Below are positions 16,851-24,512 of a stretch of 64,000 nucleotides of DNA, piece by piece. Positions within the stretch are counted from its first letter, which is position 1. Every line of letters begins with the position of its first letter. A program made the translations under genes and the position numbers. The stretch comes from Pseudomonas mosselii (GTDB lineage: Bacteria > Pseudomonadota > Gammaproteobacteria > Pseudomonadales > Pseudomonadaceae): assembly GCF_019823065.1 (NCBI RefSeq), contig NZ_CP081966.1:2263501-2327500 (forward strand). Direction: 5' to 3'. The notes under the pieces were generated by a model, which did not search any database, had not been told where the DNA came from, and saw nothing but the letters and a program-made list of their open reading frames with translations.

Positions 16851-17489
16851 ATGGATAAGGTCGTACTTGGCGGCTGTGTTTTGTTGGTTGTTTTCGGAGT
16901 ATTCTTAGGTATTGGTATGGGTGCCGATCCTGCTTCATCTTCTAAGGTAAAAGATGCCTTTGAGATTTTAGGGTTCGTTAGTGCTGGCGTGACGGCGGTT
17001 GTTGCAGTGATAGCGTTAAATAGTTGGCATAGTCAGTATAGGCACGCAGAAAAACATAAAATAATTAAACGATTCCAATCTGTGCTGGATGGAGGAGGGG
17101 CAGCTGAGGTCTATGTGAGAAAGCTCTTACAGATGTTTGCGGATATGCATAGAGCAAATAAATCTGTGGATATCGTAGAGCTTTTTGACGCGATTCAGGA
17201 GTTCCAGAAAGCTTGGCTGAGTCACTGCGCCGAGCTGGAAATGGCTTGGCAGGACGTATGCCTGGTTTTTGAAGATCATGAACTACAGCTATTTTCTTTA
17301 GAGCCGAAAGAAATCGAATTTGACGTTAATGTAGAAGTTAAGAATATTCTTCAAGAGGGGTTGGTGGATGGCGAGCCTAACTTGCTTGAGATGCACAGTA
17401 TTAGCGAGCGATGCGCTTTCATGGTTAGGCAAAAAAGCAGGCAGTTGTACCAAGAGAGCAATCTCGTTATTAAGAGACTCATCGGTTGA
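16851..17489 (+). CDS. Two-pass membrane protein with cytoplasmic helical domain
   Basis: This 212-aa protein has membrane segments at about residues 5-25 and 40-60 and a mostly helical remainder. It resembles the gene at 14637 in design (two membrane helices then a soluble tail), though the sequences are not obviously related. It is transcribed against the phage block with low GC, again suggesting an accessory defence or superinfection-exclusion gene. No family name can be given. Confidence 0.5.
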   Translation: MDKVVLGGCVLLVVFGVFLGIGMGADPASSSKVKDAFEILGFVSAGVTAVVAVIALNSWHSQYRHAEKHKIIKRFQSVLDGGGAAEVYVRKLLQMFADMHRANKSVDIVELFDAIQEFQKAWLSHCAELEMAWQDVCLVFEDHELQLFSLEPKEIEFDVNVEVKNILQEGLVDGEPNLLEMHSISERCAFMVRQKSRQLYQESNLVIKRLIG

Positions 17490-17496
17490 GGCAATA

Positions 17497-18420
17497 TCAT
17501 CCGGCTTTCAACAACGCCTCAATTACCCGCTGCCCAGCCAGAGGCGGTACCGCGTTGCCGGCCATGTGCATGGTCAGCCGGTGGTTGTCCGGCCGCAGGG
17601 TGTCAGCCGGGAACGACATGGCGGCCAAGGCCTCACTGGCGCTCAGCATCCTCATGCGATCGCCGTCGACCAGGGCCCAGCGGTCCAAAGTGGTTATGGT
17701 GCCGATCGGCCGATTGATATCGCGGCCGGTGGTGCCGGAGCCCTTCCCGTAGTAGGGCATGATGAAGCGGTCGCCGAAGCGTCGGCGACCGTTGCGCACT
17801 CTAACGAGAGTAGCCAGGGCTCGGCCTGGTTTCTCGATTGGCGACCAGCGCCCGGCGTCGAAGTCTAGGAAGCTGCTGGCCGGCACGTGCTCGCACTGCT
17901 GCAGCTGTAGCTGAATCGGGGCCTTGCTCTTGGTGCAGATCAGGAAAAGACGCACCCGGTGTTGCGGCACTCCAAGGTCGGCGCAATCGACGATGTGCGG
18001 TGCGACCTGGTAGCCCAGGCGCTGCATCGCATCCACCCAGCTAGGGTAGAGCACCCAGTTCACAAACTCGGGCACGTTCTCGATCACCCAAGCGTCCTGC
18101 TGGAGCACCTCGGCCGCAGACGGGACAGCCCAGGCCGTGGATCTCGACGCATCATGCTCCGGGTTTCCGTTCTTCTTGCCGCGGGCTTTTGCATGGCCTT
18201 GGCAGCAGGGAGAGGCTATGCCGATATCGGTTCGCGGCACTGCTGCCCAGTTGGCCTGGTGCAGGTCCTGACATACGTGGTCGGTGTCTTGGTGATTAGC
18301 CGCGTGCCACTTCACTGCCTCTGGCCAGTGGTTTGCCGCCCAGAGAACCTGGACGCCTGCGGCGCGCGCGCCGGTGCTCCATCCGCCGAGGCCGGCGAAC
18401 AGGTCGATTGCTGTAGTCAT
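17497..18420 (-). CDS. DNA (cytosine-5)-methyltransferase
   Basis: This 307-aa C5 methylase shows motif I DLFAGLGGWSTG at residues 6-17, motif IV SPCCQGHAK (about 90) with the catalytic Cys, motif VI ENVPEF (about 131), motif VIII QHRVRLFLI (about 172) and a final GNAVPPL motif. It transfers a methyl group from SAM to cytosine in DNA. No restriction enzyme lies beside it, so it is probably an orphan phage methylase that protects phage DNA. The target site cannot be read. Confidence 0.85.
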   Translation of the reverse strand: MTTAIDLFAGLGGWSTGARAAGVQVLWAANHWPEAVKWHAANHQDTDHVCQDLHQANWAAVPRTDIGIASPCCQGHAKARGKKNGNPEHDASRSTAWAVPSAAEVLQQDAWVIENVPEFVNWVLYPSWVDAMQRLGYQVAPHIVDCADLGVPQHRVRLFLICTKSKAPIQLQLQQCEHVPASSFLDFDAGRWSPIEKPGRALATLVRVRNGRRRFGDRFIMPYYGKGSGTTGRDINRPIGTITTLDRWALVDGDRMRMLSASEALAAMSFPADTLRPDNHRLTMHMAGNAVPPLAGQRVIEALLKAG

Positions 18421-18482
18421 GAAAATACCTCGCGGCTATATTGGCAGCTTGGAAGACAAAAACGTTTTTAAGGAGAGTGCTG

Positions 18483-18767
18483 ATGTCGAAGGATCCAAAT
18501 GGAACTGTGAAGCGGATAACCGACGCGCTTGAGTTGGCAGCAACTGAGGTAGAACAGAAATATCGTTTCCAGGGAATCTATGAGCAATTGATGCCTTTGA
18601 CTCAAGCCGATTTCCCTGAAATGAATGATGGAAATTTATTTGTCGATATTCTCGATAGCGCACAATCTTTGAGTACGGGCAAAAAAAATCCGCAAATGGC
18701 TTCTCGTTGCCTTAAGAGACTGTGGGAGCTTTACTGGCGGATGTCTTCTAACCAGCAGTATCAATAA
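18483..18767 (+). CDS. Hypothetical protein, 94 aa
   Basis: This helical soluble protein has no named domain. The ATG at 18483 is preceded by AAGGAG. It lies between two genes of the opposite strand and just before a 21-base hairpin repeat. It could be another accessory gene of the prophage. Confidence 0.5.
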   Translation: MSKDPNGTVKRITDALELAATEVEQKYRFQGIYEQLMPLTQADFPEMNDGNLFVDILDSAQSLSTGKKNPQMASRCLKRLWELYWRMSSNQQYQ

Positions 18768-18815
18768 CGAAAAAAACGCTCGCCCGCTTTTGAGGGGTTA
18801 TCTTTCAATAGGGGA

Positions 18816-19158
18816 AGGCGCTGGCGGGCAGCGCCGTATGTGGCTCAGTTAAGCGAGTGGTATGCTTCGCCGCTTACTTGCAGGGAGAGCGGGCAGTGGT
18901 TTTGAAATTCTCGAAGAGGCAGCGATGGTGGGGTGGTATCGCCATTGCCGCTGCAAGCTTGGTTATGGCCGGGTGGATCCCTAAGCCCTGGGCTTGGGGC
19001 TTTATGCTTACTGGGGTTGCCGGAGTCAGAATTTGGGGCTCGAGCTGGGATAACTATCTGAACTGTGACCAGGGCTGCCATTCTCAGCAGGAGCATGAGA
19101 AGTACTGCCATAGGCCTGAGTCTTCAGACCAGACTTGAGGCGCTGGCGGGCAGCGCCG
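18816..19158. repeat. Pair of identical 21-base hairpin repeats bracketing a small gene
   Basis: The sequence AGGCGCTGGCGGGC followed by AGCGCCG occurs at 18816-18836 and again at 19138-19158. Each copy can fold (GGCGCT pairs with AGCGCC). The two copies closely bracket the small gene at 18896-19138. Confidence 0.65.
18896..19138 (+). CDS. Small membrane protein, 80 aa
   Basis: Two short hydrophobic stretches (about residues 12-28 and 32-48) precede a polar, Cys- and His-containing tail. GTG at 18896 is the likely start, with AGGGAG upstream; an in-frame GTG further upstream lacks a ribosome site. It is bracketed by two identical hairpin repeats. Unknown function. Confidence 0.4.
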   Translation: MVLKFSKRQRWWGGIAIAAASLVMAGWIPKPWAWGFMLTGVAGVRIWGSSWDNYLNCDQGCHSQQEHEKYCHRPESSDQT

Positions 19159-19162
19159 AAGG

Positions 19163-19873
19163 TCAGTATTCGTCTGCTTCGGCATAGCGAATGTCGCCGA
19201 CGTACACCTGCTCGTACTCGACCTGGGTGCCTCCCGTGTACAGGTTCAACACCAGGGCCTCGGCACCGTAGGCGCTGCCGAGAATCAGCGACTTCTTCAT
19301 GTCGGTCTCGCCAACACGCAGGGAGTAGCACTCACCCTCGCCAGTGAACGCCATCTGCACCTGGCAGGAATACTTGTCCACCCCTTCGTTGGCATCGGCA
19401 TAGAGGTGCCAGTACTCGGAGGTGGACGAGTAGCCCGTGCCTTTCTCGATGATGAACGTCGGCGCCTCGCTACCATGCTTGTCGCGAAGGTGGCTGTCTT
19501 CGAAGGCCCTGGTCAGCTGGTCGATCAGCTCTGAAAGCTTGATGCGAGCGGGCAGTGGCTCAAGCACCTTGGCCAGCTTTTGCGTAATGGTCTGGCGTAG
19601 CGCCTGTTCCTGGTAGTCATTGATCATCGCGGAGACGGTCTTGAGCACCAGATCTCCGTAGCGGCCCAGGCCCGCAATCTTGGTAGGCATGGCGCCTGCC
19701 AGGCTCTCTTCCAGCAGCTTCTTGAACGGCGAGCTGTAGCTGAACTGCTCCTTGATCGCGCTCGTGACCGCGCTTTCAACGTTCTTGTCGATGATCGGCT
19801 GCAGCTTTTCCGGGCTCAGTGCGGCGGCTACCGAGTCGGCTACGATTCCTTCGATGTTGATGTCTAGTTGCAT
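19163..19873 (-). CDS. Hypothetical phage protein, 236 aa
   Basis: The first 130 residues are helical and amphipathic; residues 140-236 look beta-rich. No domain is recognised. The ATG at 19873 has GGAG upstream and opens with MQLDINIEG; the longer upstream frame would cross the divergent promoter. It belongs to the leftward phage strand. Confidence 0.5.
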   Translation of the reverse strand: MQLDINIEGIVADSVAAALSPEKLQPIIDKNVESAVTSAIKEQFSYSSPFKKLLEESLAGAMPTKIAGLGRYGDLVLKTVSAMINDYQEQALRQTITQKLAKVLEPLPARIKLSELIDQLTRAFEDSHLRDKHGSEAPTFIIEKGTGYSSTSEYWHLYADANEGVDKYSCQVQMAFTGEGECYSLRVGETDMKKSLILGSAYGAEALVLNLYTGGTQVEYEQVYVGDIRYAEADEY

Positions 19874-19964
19874 GGAGTGCTCCAGTGGTTCGCTGATATA
19901 AGGTGCGGCAAGGCAGAGGTTTGAGATACTCTTAACTGAATATTTTGCTTTGTTAGGGGGAGAT

Positions 19965-21068
19965 ATGCAGGGTGACGAAAAAGATGGTGTCAAACAAATG
20001 AAGAAGGCGTTTTTTGCTCTGCCGCATAATAAGGATGTGATTCGCCAGGGCGTTGTTAAGTTGAAAGAGCAATACTCGGCTGTAAAGCCGTTAGTGGCCC
20101 CGAAGAAAGCTTTCACAATCAAGTTTGTAATTAGTTTGCTTTTTTCTATTGACATGAACTCTGATGTTTTTGATGCTTGCTGTAGATTCAATATTGATGG
20201 GGTGGGCGAGCAGTTTCTTCGTAGAGTCGAAGAGTTGCGTATTGATGATGAAATAGCCTTAGATGAGCTTTTTTCCCTAGCCTATCGTTTCGCTATCGAG
20301 TTGAAGCTTGTTTCTCCGAGCGCTATTAGTGATGATCTCAGTAGCCTAATTCACGAGATTCCGCAATACACCTTCGCGGAGACGAGTCAGTCGCAGATAA
20401 TGTACGCGGAACATCAAATGGTGATAGGTGTAGTTGGCATGTATTTGCACCATCCAGACATGGTTGATTTGAAACGGTTGCCCGCTGTCGTAACCCGTAG
20501 TGAAGAAGAAAGGGCTAAGGCTGAGAGGATGCTGGCAGAAAAGGAAGCTCGGGTGGAGGCACTAAGGGCAGCACTAGAAAAGTACGAGATAGCTTACAAT
20601 TTTGTAGGTTTGTATGATGGTTTCAAAATGCTTCGCTCCCAGAAGATGGCTGAGGGTCACCGGGGATTGATGTGGTTGTTCTCGCTTGGGGTGCTTATGT
20701 TAGCCCCATTTGTATTTAAGTTTTATACCGTTTTCGACTCTGATTTAGCGGTAAAGTTTGATGTGTATGTGTATGGGACGGTTGTTGGGTTTGAATTGTT
20801 GCTAGCATACTTTTTCAGGGTGGGCCTTCATGGGTATCGAGCTGTAAAGGCGCAACTTATTCAAATTGATCTAAGGATGGCGTTGTGTCAATTTATCCAA
20901 AATTATGCTGAATACGCCAAAGATATTCGTAAAGATAGTCCGGACTTGCTCGATAGGTTTGATCAATTAATATTTAGCGGTATTGTGAATAATGAGGGTG
21001 CCATACCTTCGACATTTGATGGTATGGAGCAGATTGCGAATGTGCTAGATAAGTTAAAATCGAAGTAG
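19965..21068 (+). CDS. Membrane protein with central coiled coil, 367 aa
   Basis: A soluble helical N-terminal domain (1-175) is followed by a Glu/Arg-rich coiled coil (about 178-205), two membrane helices (about 232-255 and 270-292) and a helical tail. The start has AGGGGGAG just upstream. It has low GC and lies on the strand opposite most phage genes. The function is unknown; the architecture would suit a membrane-acting defence effector, which is only inference. Confidence 0.55.
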   Translation: MQGDEKDGVKQMKKAFFALPHNKDVIRQGVVKLKEQYSAVKPLVAPKKAFTIKFVISLLFSIDMNSDVFDACCRFNIDGVGEQFLRRVEELRIDDEIALDELFSLAYRFAIELKLVSPSAISDDLSSLIHEIPQYTFAETSQSQIMYAEHQMVIGVVGMYLHHPDMVDLKRLPAVVTRSEEERAKAERMLAEKEARVEALRAALEKYEIAYNFVGLYDGFKMLRSQKMAEGHRGLMWLFSLGVLMLAPFVFKFYTVFDSDLAVKFDVYVYGTVVGFELLLAYFFRVGLHGYRAVKAQLIQIDLRMALCQFIQNYAEYAKDIRKDSPDLLDRFDQLIFSGIVNNEGAIPSTFDGMEQIANVLDKLKSK

Positions 21069-21424
21069 GTAGGCAGAATTCGACGATCTGTTCCGGTGCG
21101 CTCAGTCGCGCTTACACATTCTGTGTATCTCCAGTGCTTCTATAAAGCGCATGGTCGCCTTGTGGCTGAAGCGGAATCCGTCCCTTCTCAACGATCACCG
21201 CTCCTACTCTGGTAATGCATATTTCATTTTCGCTAACCATGTGTGCCTCTACCCGTAACGAAGCAGGAATAACCCATGAGTGAATTCGAACAACGCATGC
21301 TGCAGGCGCAGCATTGCGAGCTTCGTGCTGTCCAGCCGGATGAGCAGGGCTGCGTGTGTTCGCGCTGCTGTACCAATTCCGCCTGCAGTACCCGGACGCG
21401 GCGTAACCCTCATCGTTCAACCCC
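21069..21424. other. Stretch without a clear gene
   Basis: A short frame starting near 21276 opens like a phage gene, but it reads through the terminator at 21425. Another frame ends with GLRVFALLYQ and a stop at 21407 but lacks a start. The two halves may be one small phage gene broken by an indel. Confidence 0.3.
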
Positions 21425-21448
21425 AGCCCGCCCAGTGCGGGCTTTTTT
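21425..21448 (+). terminator. Rho-independent terminator
   Basis: The stem GCCCGC / GCGGGC (21426-21431 and 21437-21442) is followed by six T residues. It lies just before the tail-tube gene remnant. Confidence 0.8.
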
Positions 21449-21463
21449 ATGGGAGTGCCCTTT

Positions 21464-21613
21464 ATGGGTCAGAAAGTCGCGGGCACCTGCTTTGTGAAGG
21501 TCGACGGTGATCAGCTGGTGATCACCGGCGGCGTGGAATGCCCGCTGTCGGACACAAAGCGCGAAACGATCATGCCCGCGTTGTACAGTGCTGGTACGCC
21601 GGGGGGTGAATAG
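21464..21613 (+). pseudogene. Phage tail-tube protein, truncated after about 45 residues
   Basis: The 49-residue frame opens with GQKVAGTCFVKVDG and continues with GGVECPLSD and KRETIMP, the N-terminal pattern of phage tail-tube proteins of the Mu gpM/PF10618 kind (normally about 115 aa). It then runs into unrelated sequence and stops at 21613. This is the only structural gene of the prophage in the window. The break point marks where the arsenic cassette joins phage DNA. Confidence 0.65.
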
Positions 21614-21672
21614 GCAGTTGCCGAAAGAAAAATGCAGTCCTTTAACCACTAGTTCCCGCGAAAGGAAGTCAG

Positions 21673-22197
21673 ATGCACATCCGCCTTGCTCAACTCAGCG
21701 ATGTCCAGGCCATTGCCGAGATCTACAACCAGGGGATCGAAGACCGCAGCTCTACGTTCGAGACCCTGCCACGCACCGCCATGGATGTGCAGCCCTGGGT
21801 GGCCGACATGTCTCGCCATCCGGTGCTGGTCGTCGAGGTCGACGGCGCGGTAGTGGCGTGGGCAAACCTGAGCAGCTACCGCGCGCGTTCGTGCTACGCC
21901 GGCATCGCCGACTTCTCGATCTATCTGGACCGTGACGTCCGCGGACGTGGCATCGGCAAGGCACTGCTCAAAGCATTGCTCGGTGAGGCTGAGGCACGTG
22001 GCTTCTGGAAAGTCCTCTCACGCATTTTCACCTTCAACGAGGCGAGCCTCGCGCTCTGTCAGTCCTGCGGTTTCAGGACGGTTGGCGTCTATGAGAAGCA
22101 CGCTTGTCTTGAAGGCCGTTGGCTGGACTGCGCGATCGTTGAACGGGTGTTTCCGTCGAACCAACCCGGTCCAGATGGCGAAGCAACTGCGGCATGA
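21673..22197 (+). CDS. arsN1: ArsN1-type GNAT acetyltransferase
   Basis: This 174-aa protein resembles phosphinothricin/arsinothricin N-acetyltransferases: IYNQGIEDRSSTFET near residue 16, and the acetyl-CoA loop RGRGIGKALL near residue 95. Family members acetylate the amino group of arsinothricin or phosphinothricin, giving resistance. AAGGAAG precedes the ATG. It is the first gene of the arsenic cassette, and its 3' end overlaps the end of the opposing arsO by 125 bases. Confidence 0.75.
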   Translation: MHIRLAQLSDVQAIAEIYNQGIEDRSSTFETLPRTAMDVQPWVADMSRHPVLVVEVDGAVVAWANLSSYRARSCYAGIADFSIYLDRDVRGRGIGKALLKALLGEAEARGFWKVLSRIFTFNEASLALCQSCGFRTVGVYEKHACLEGRWLDCAIVERVFPSNQPGPDGEATAA

Positions 22198-23233
22198 GAT
22201 AGCCCGCATCAGCCCCTACACCCCTGAGGGTTGCCGAGGCGAAGCTCCTTTGCTTGGGTAACCCGACGAAGCACAGGCCGGGCACCTGATTTGCCACGCC
22301 GTTTCGCTGCAGGACACGCCCTTGCCGGTCGGCGACTGGAAGCTGTGCCAGAAACTCCAGGTTCGGCCGGAAGCCGGTGGCGAAGATCAGCGCGTCGGCC
22401 TGGTGGATGGTTCCATCCGGCCAGACAACGCCGTCGGGCAACACCTCCTGGAACATGGCTTTGCACTGGAACCGGCCGGTACGTAAGGCCTGCCGGTACT
22501 TGCCGGTATCCAGCACGGGCGTGCTCTGGTCACTCAACCACCGCGTGTGCTCCAACCGGGTGAGTTTCAGCCAGGCATGAAAATCGAGCCCCAGGATCCG
22601 CTGGGGGAAGAAGCGGATCTTCTCGCGGGTCGCCAGCACTACCTGCGCAACGCCGGCAAGCTCATAGGCAATTTGAACCGCCGAGTTCGCCGCGCCGACC
22701 ACGACGACGCGCTGGCCGGCAAAGGCCTCAGGCGTTCGATACGCCGAGCTGTGCAGGCAGGTACCTGAAAAGCTTTCCAGGCCAGGGATGTCAGGCGTGC
22801 TTGGACGGCTGAAGCCCCCTGATGCCACGACCACCGCACGCGCCGTGAAGGTCGATCCGTTGGCAGCGCGAACTTCGAATGCCTTGTCCTTCTGCACGAC
22901 GTCCAGCACTCGGGTGCCGCCCTCAAAGGGCAGTTGAAACTCGGCGGCGTATGCCTCCAGGTACTGCACCACTTCGTCTCGCAGCGGGTAGCCCTGGGGA
23001 TCGCCGGGAAACACCATCCCCGGTAGCGCTGAATACTCTGCCGGGGAGAACAGTTGCAGGCTGTCGTAGTAGTTACGCCAGTTTCCACCCGGGCGCGTCT
23101 GCTCATCCAGGATGAGAAAGTCCAAGCCCTGTTGCTGCAAATGCCAGCCAAGCGCCAAACCCGCTTGCCCACCACCGATGACGATCACATCCACCGCGCG
23201 ACTCGATTTATTCATATGTGCGCACTCATGCAT
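22073..23233 (-). CDS. arsO: ArsO-type flavin-dependent monooxygenase
   Basis: This 386-aa FAD/NADPH oxidoreductase has an FAD-binding motif GGGQAGLA (about residues 21-28), a middle ATxG-like VVASGG, a second Rossmann motif VVGAANSAVQ, and a late FATGF. The role in ars operons is unsettled. The last 35 residues or so go beyond the usual family end and lie antisense to arsN1, as if the original stop was lost. An alternative start is the ATG at 23215. An ArsR-like site overlaps its start, suggesting control by the adjacent arsR. Confidence 0.75.
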   Translation of the reverse strand: MHECAHMNKSSRAVDVIVIGGGQAGLALGWHLQQQGLDFLILDEQTRPGGNWRNYYDSLQLFSPAEYSALPGMVFPGDPQGYPLRDEVVQYLEAYAAEFQLPFEGGTRVLDVVQKDKAFEVRAANGSTFTARAVVVASGGFSRPSTPDIPGLESFSGTCLHSSAYRTPEAFAGQRVVVVGAANSAVQIAYELAGVAQVVLATREKIRFFPQRILGLDFHAWLKLTRLEHTRWLSDQSTPVLDTGKYRQALRTGRFQCKAMFQEVLPDGVVWPDGTIHQADALIFATGFRPNLEFLAQLPVADRQGRVLQRNGVANQVPGLCFVGLPKQRSFASATLRGVGADAGYLMPQLLRHLDRVGSTETPVQRSRSPANGLQDKRASHRRQPS

Positions 23234-23258
23234 ATATCAGGACAAAAAAGGGCACGAG

Positions 23259-23597
23259 CTACGGGCAGCACAGCGAAACCAGACCCTTGGTTCGCTGGAG
23301 CAGCCCCTCAAGGCGCTCGACGATCGCCCCACCATTCACTTCGTAGAACACCTGCCTGCCCACCTTGGTGGCTTTCACGATCTGGGCATCGTGCAGCACC
23401 TGCAGATGCCTGGAGACCACCGAGCGCTCCTGCGGCAGTTCTTTAGCGATTTCGCCGACATCCGCCCGGCCCAGCAGGAGCACGCGCTTGAACACCGCGA
23501 CCCTGGAGGGCTCGCAGAGTGCTTTGAAGAAGGCTTCGTCCAGCGACTCGATGGCAGCGTCGATGGCTTGGGTGCGGAGGTTCTGGTTGGTCGTCAT
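23259..23597 (-). CDS. arsR: ArsR-family repressor (first copy)
   Basis: This 112-aa winged-helix repressor has its recognition segment at RSVVSRHLQVL (about 58-68). The N-terminal metal motif CVCEL of the second copy is absent; Cys residues lie at about 28 and as a CC pair near the C-terminus, so it binds As(III) through a different arrangement or responds to another ligand. ATG 23597 is chosen because upstream frames cross the operator. It is read leftward with arsO, divergent from the main ars operon. Confidence 0.8.
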   Translation of the reverse strand: MTTNQNLRTQAIDAAIESLDEAFFKALCEPSRVAVFKRVLLLGRADVGEIAKELPQERSVVSRHLQVLHDAQIVKATKVGRQVFYEVNGGAIVERLEGLLQRTKGLVSLCCP

Positions 23598-23608
23598 GCC
23601 GCCAATAT

Positions 23609-23628
23609 ATGTGCACGAATATGCACAT
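23609..23628. promoter_or_regulatory. ArsR-type operator upstream of the first arsR
   Basis: An exact inverted repeat ATGTGCA-N6-TGCACAT lies 12 bases before the arsR start. A related, imperfect site (ATATGTGC and GCATATAT) is found at about 23215-23238, over the start of arsO. Two similar sites before two leftward genes suggest autoregulation. Confidence 0.6.
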
Positions 23629-23663
23629 GTAAAGCCACCCATCATCGGAGGGGTTGCGATACA

Positions 23664-23703
23664 TTCGAAAAAGCGTATATTCGAAAAACCATATACACGC
23701 AGA
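23664..23703 (+). promoter_or_regulatory. Main ars operon promoter/operator with a direct repeat
   Basis: TTCGAAAAA occurs twice (23664-23672 and 23680-23688), 16 bases apart, followed by an AT-rich stretch, just before the first rightward gene. The phasing of about 1.5 turns and the location fit an ArsR-controlled promoter. Confidence 0.45.
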
Positions 23704-23713
23704 GCACCTCGTG

Positions 23714-24127
23714 ATGACTGGCAAGATCCGCGTCCTGTTTGTTTGCACCGCAAACGCTGCTCGCTCCCAGCTCGCCGAAGCATTGCTCCGACACACAGAC
23801 CCTGTGCGCTTTGAAGCATTCAGCGCCGGTACTCAGCCTGGCGAAGTAGATCCGCGTACCTTCGCGGCGCTTGAGCACCTCGGTATCGATGCCAGCGACC
23901 TGCGCAGCAAGTCCATCGATGAGTTCGCCGACGAGCGCTTCGACTACGTCATCACCCTTTGCGACAAGGCGGCGCTGGAATGCCAGTTACTGCCGGCATT
24001 GGGCGATCGCTTGGCGTGGCACTTCGAAGATCCGGCCACCAGCGAATAACACGATGCCTTCCGCCATACGCTTCACGAGATCCATGAGCGCATCAAGATG
24101 TTCGTCCTCGTGAAAACCCAACACTGA
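23714..24127 (+). pseudogene. LMW-phosphatase-type arsenate reductase gene with an in-frame stop codon
   Basis: The frame opens with MTGKIRVLFVC and has the catalytic loop CTANAAR (Cys11 to Arg17). A TAA at 24047-24049 ends it after 111 residues. The same frame continues without another stop for 25 codons (HDAFRHTLHEIHERI and onward) to TGA at 24125, so the ancestral protein was about 137 aa. Only the C-terminal helix is lost, so weak activity cannot be excluded. A second intact arsC follows downstream. Confidence 0.75.
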
Positions 24128-24135
24128 GAATCGTT

Positions 24136-24492
24136 ATGACTGATCCACTGACCCCTACCAAGGTTTTCAAATGCCTCGCCGACGAGAACCGCATTCGGAT
24201 GATGTTGCTGATCGCCCGCGAGGAAGAGCTCTGCGTCTGTGAGCTGACCTGTGCGCTGGAGGAAAGCCAGCCCAAGGTTTCCCGCCACCTGGCGCAGCTG
24301 CGCACGTGTGACCTGCTGGCAGACCGCCGCCAGGGCCAATGGGTTTACTACCGGCTACATCCGGAGCTGCCCGCCTGGGTACGCGAGATCCTGAAAACGA
24401 CGCTGGAGGCCAATAGCGAGTGGCTGAACAGCAGTTCCACTCGACTGGACGCCATGGGTGACCGCCCACAGCGCGTCGCCACCTGCTGCTGA
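24136..24492 (+). CDS. arsR: ArsR-family As(III)-responsive repressor (second copy)
   Basis: This 118-aa ArsR/SmtB repressor has the classical metal-site motif ELCVCELT (about residues 34-41) and a recognition helix with QPKVSRHLAQL. The third Cys of the E. coli type motif is replaced by Thr, and a CC pair ends the protein. As(III) binding releases DNA and induces the operon. It lies 9 bases after the broken arsC and 20 bases before the intact one. Confidence 0.9.
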   Translation: MTDPLTPTKVFKCLADENRIRMMLLIAREEELCVCELTCALEESQPKVSRHLAQLRTCDLLADRRQGQWVYYRLHPELPAWVREILKTTLEANSEWLNSSSTRLDAMGDRPQRVATCC

Positions 24493-24512
24493 TCACTGCC
24501 GAGCGAAAATCG

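Noticed and set aside
21112..21510. Short frames around 21276 (CVCSRCC) and on the minus strand
   Set aside because: The plus-strand frames run through a strong terminator, and the Cys-rich stretch looks accidental.
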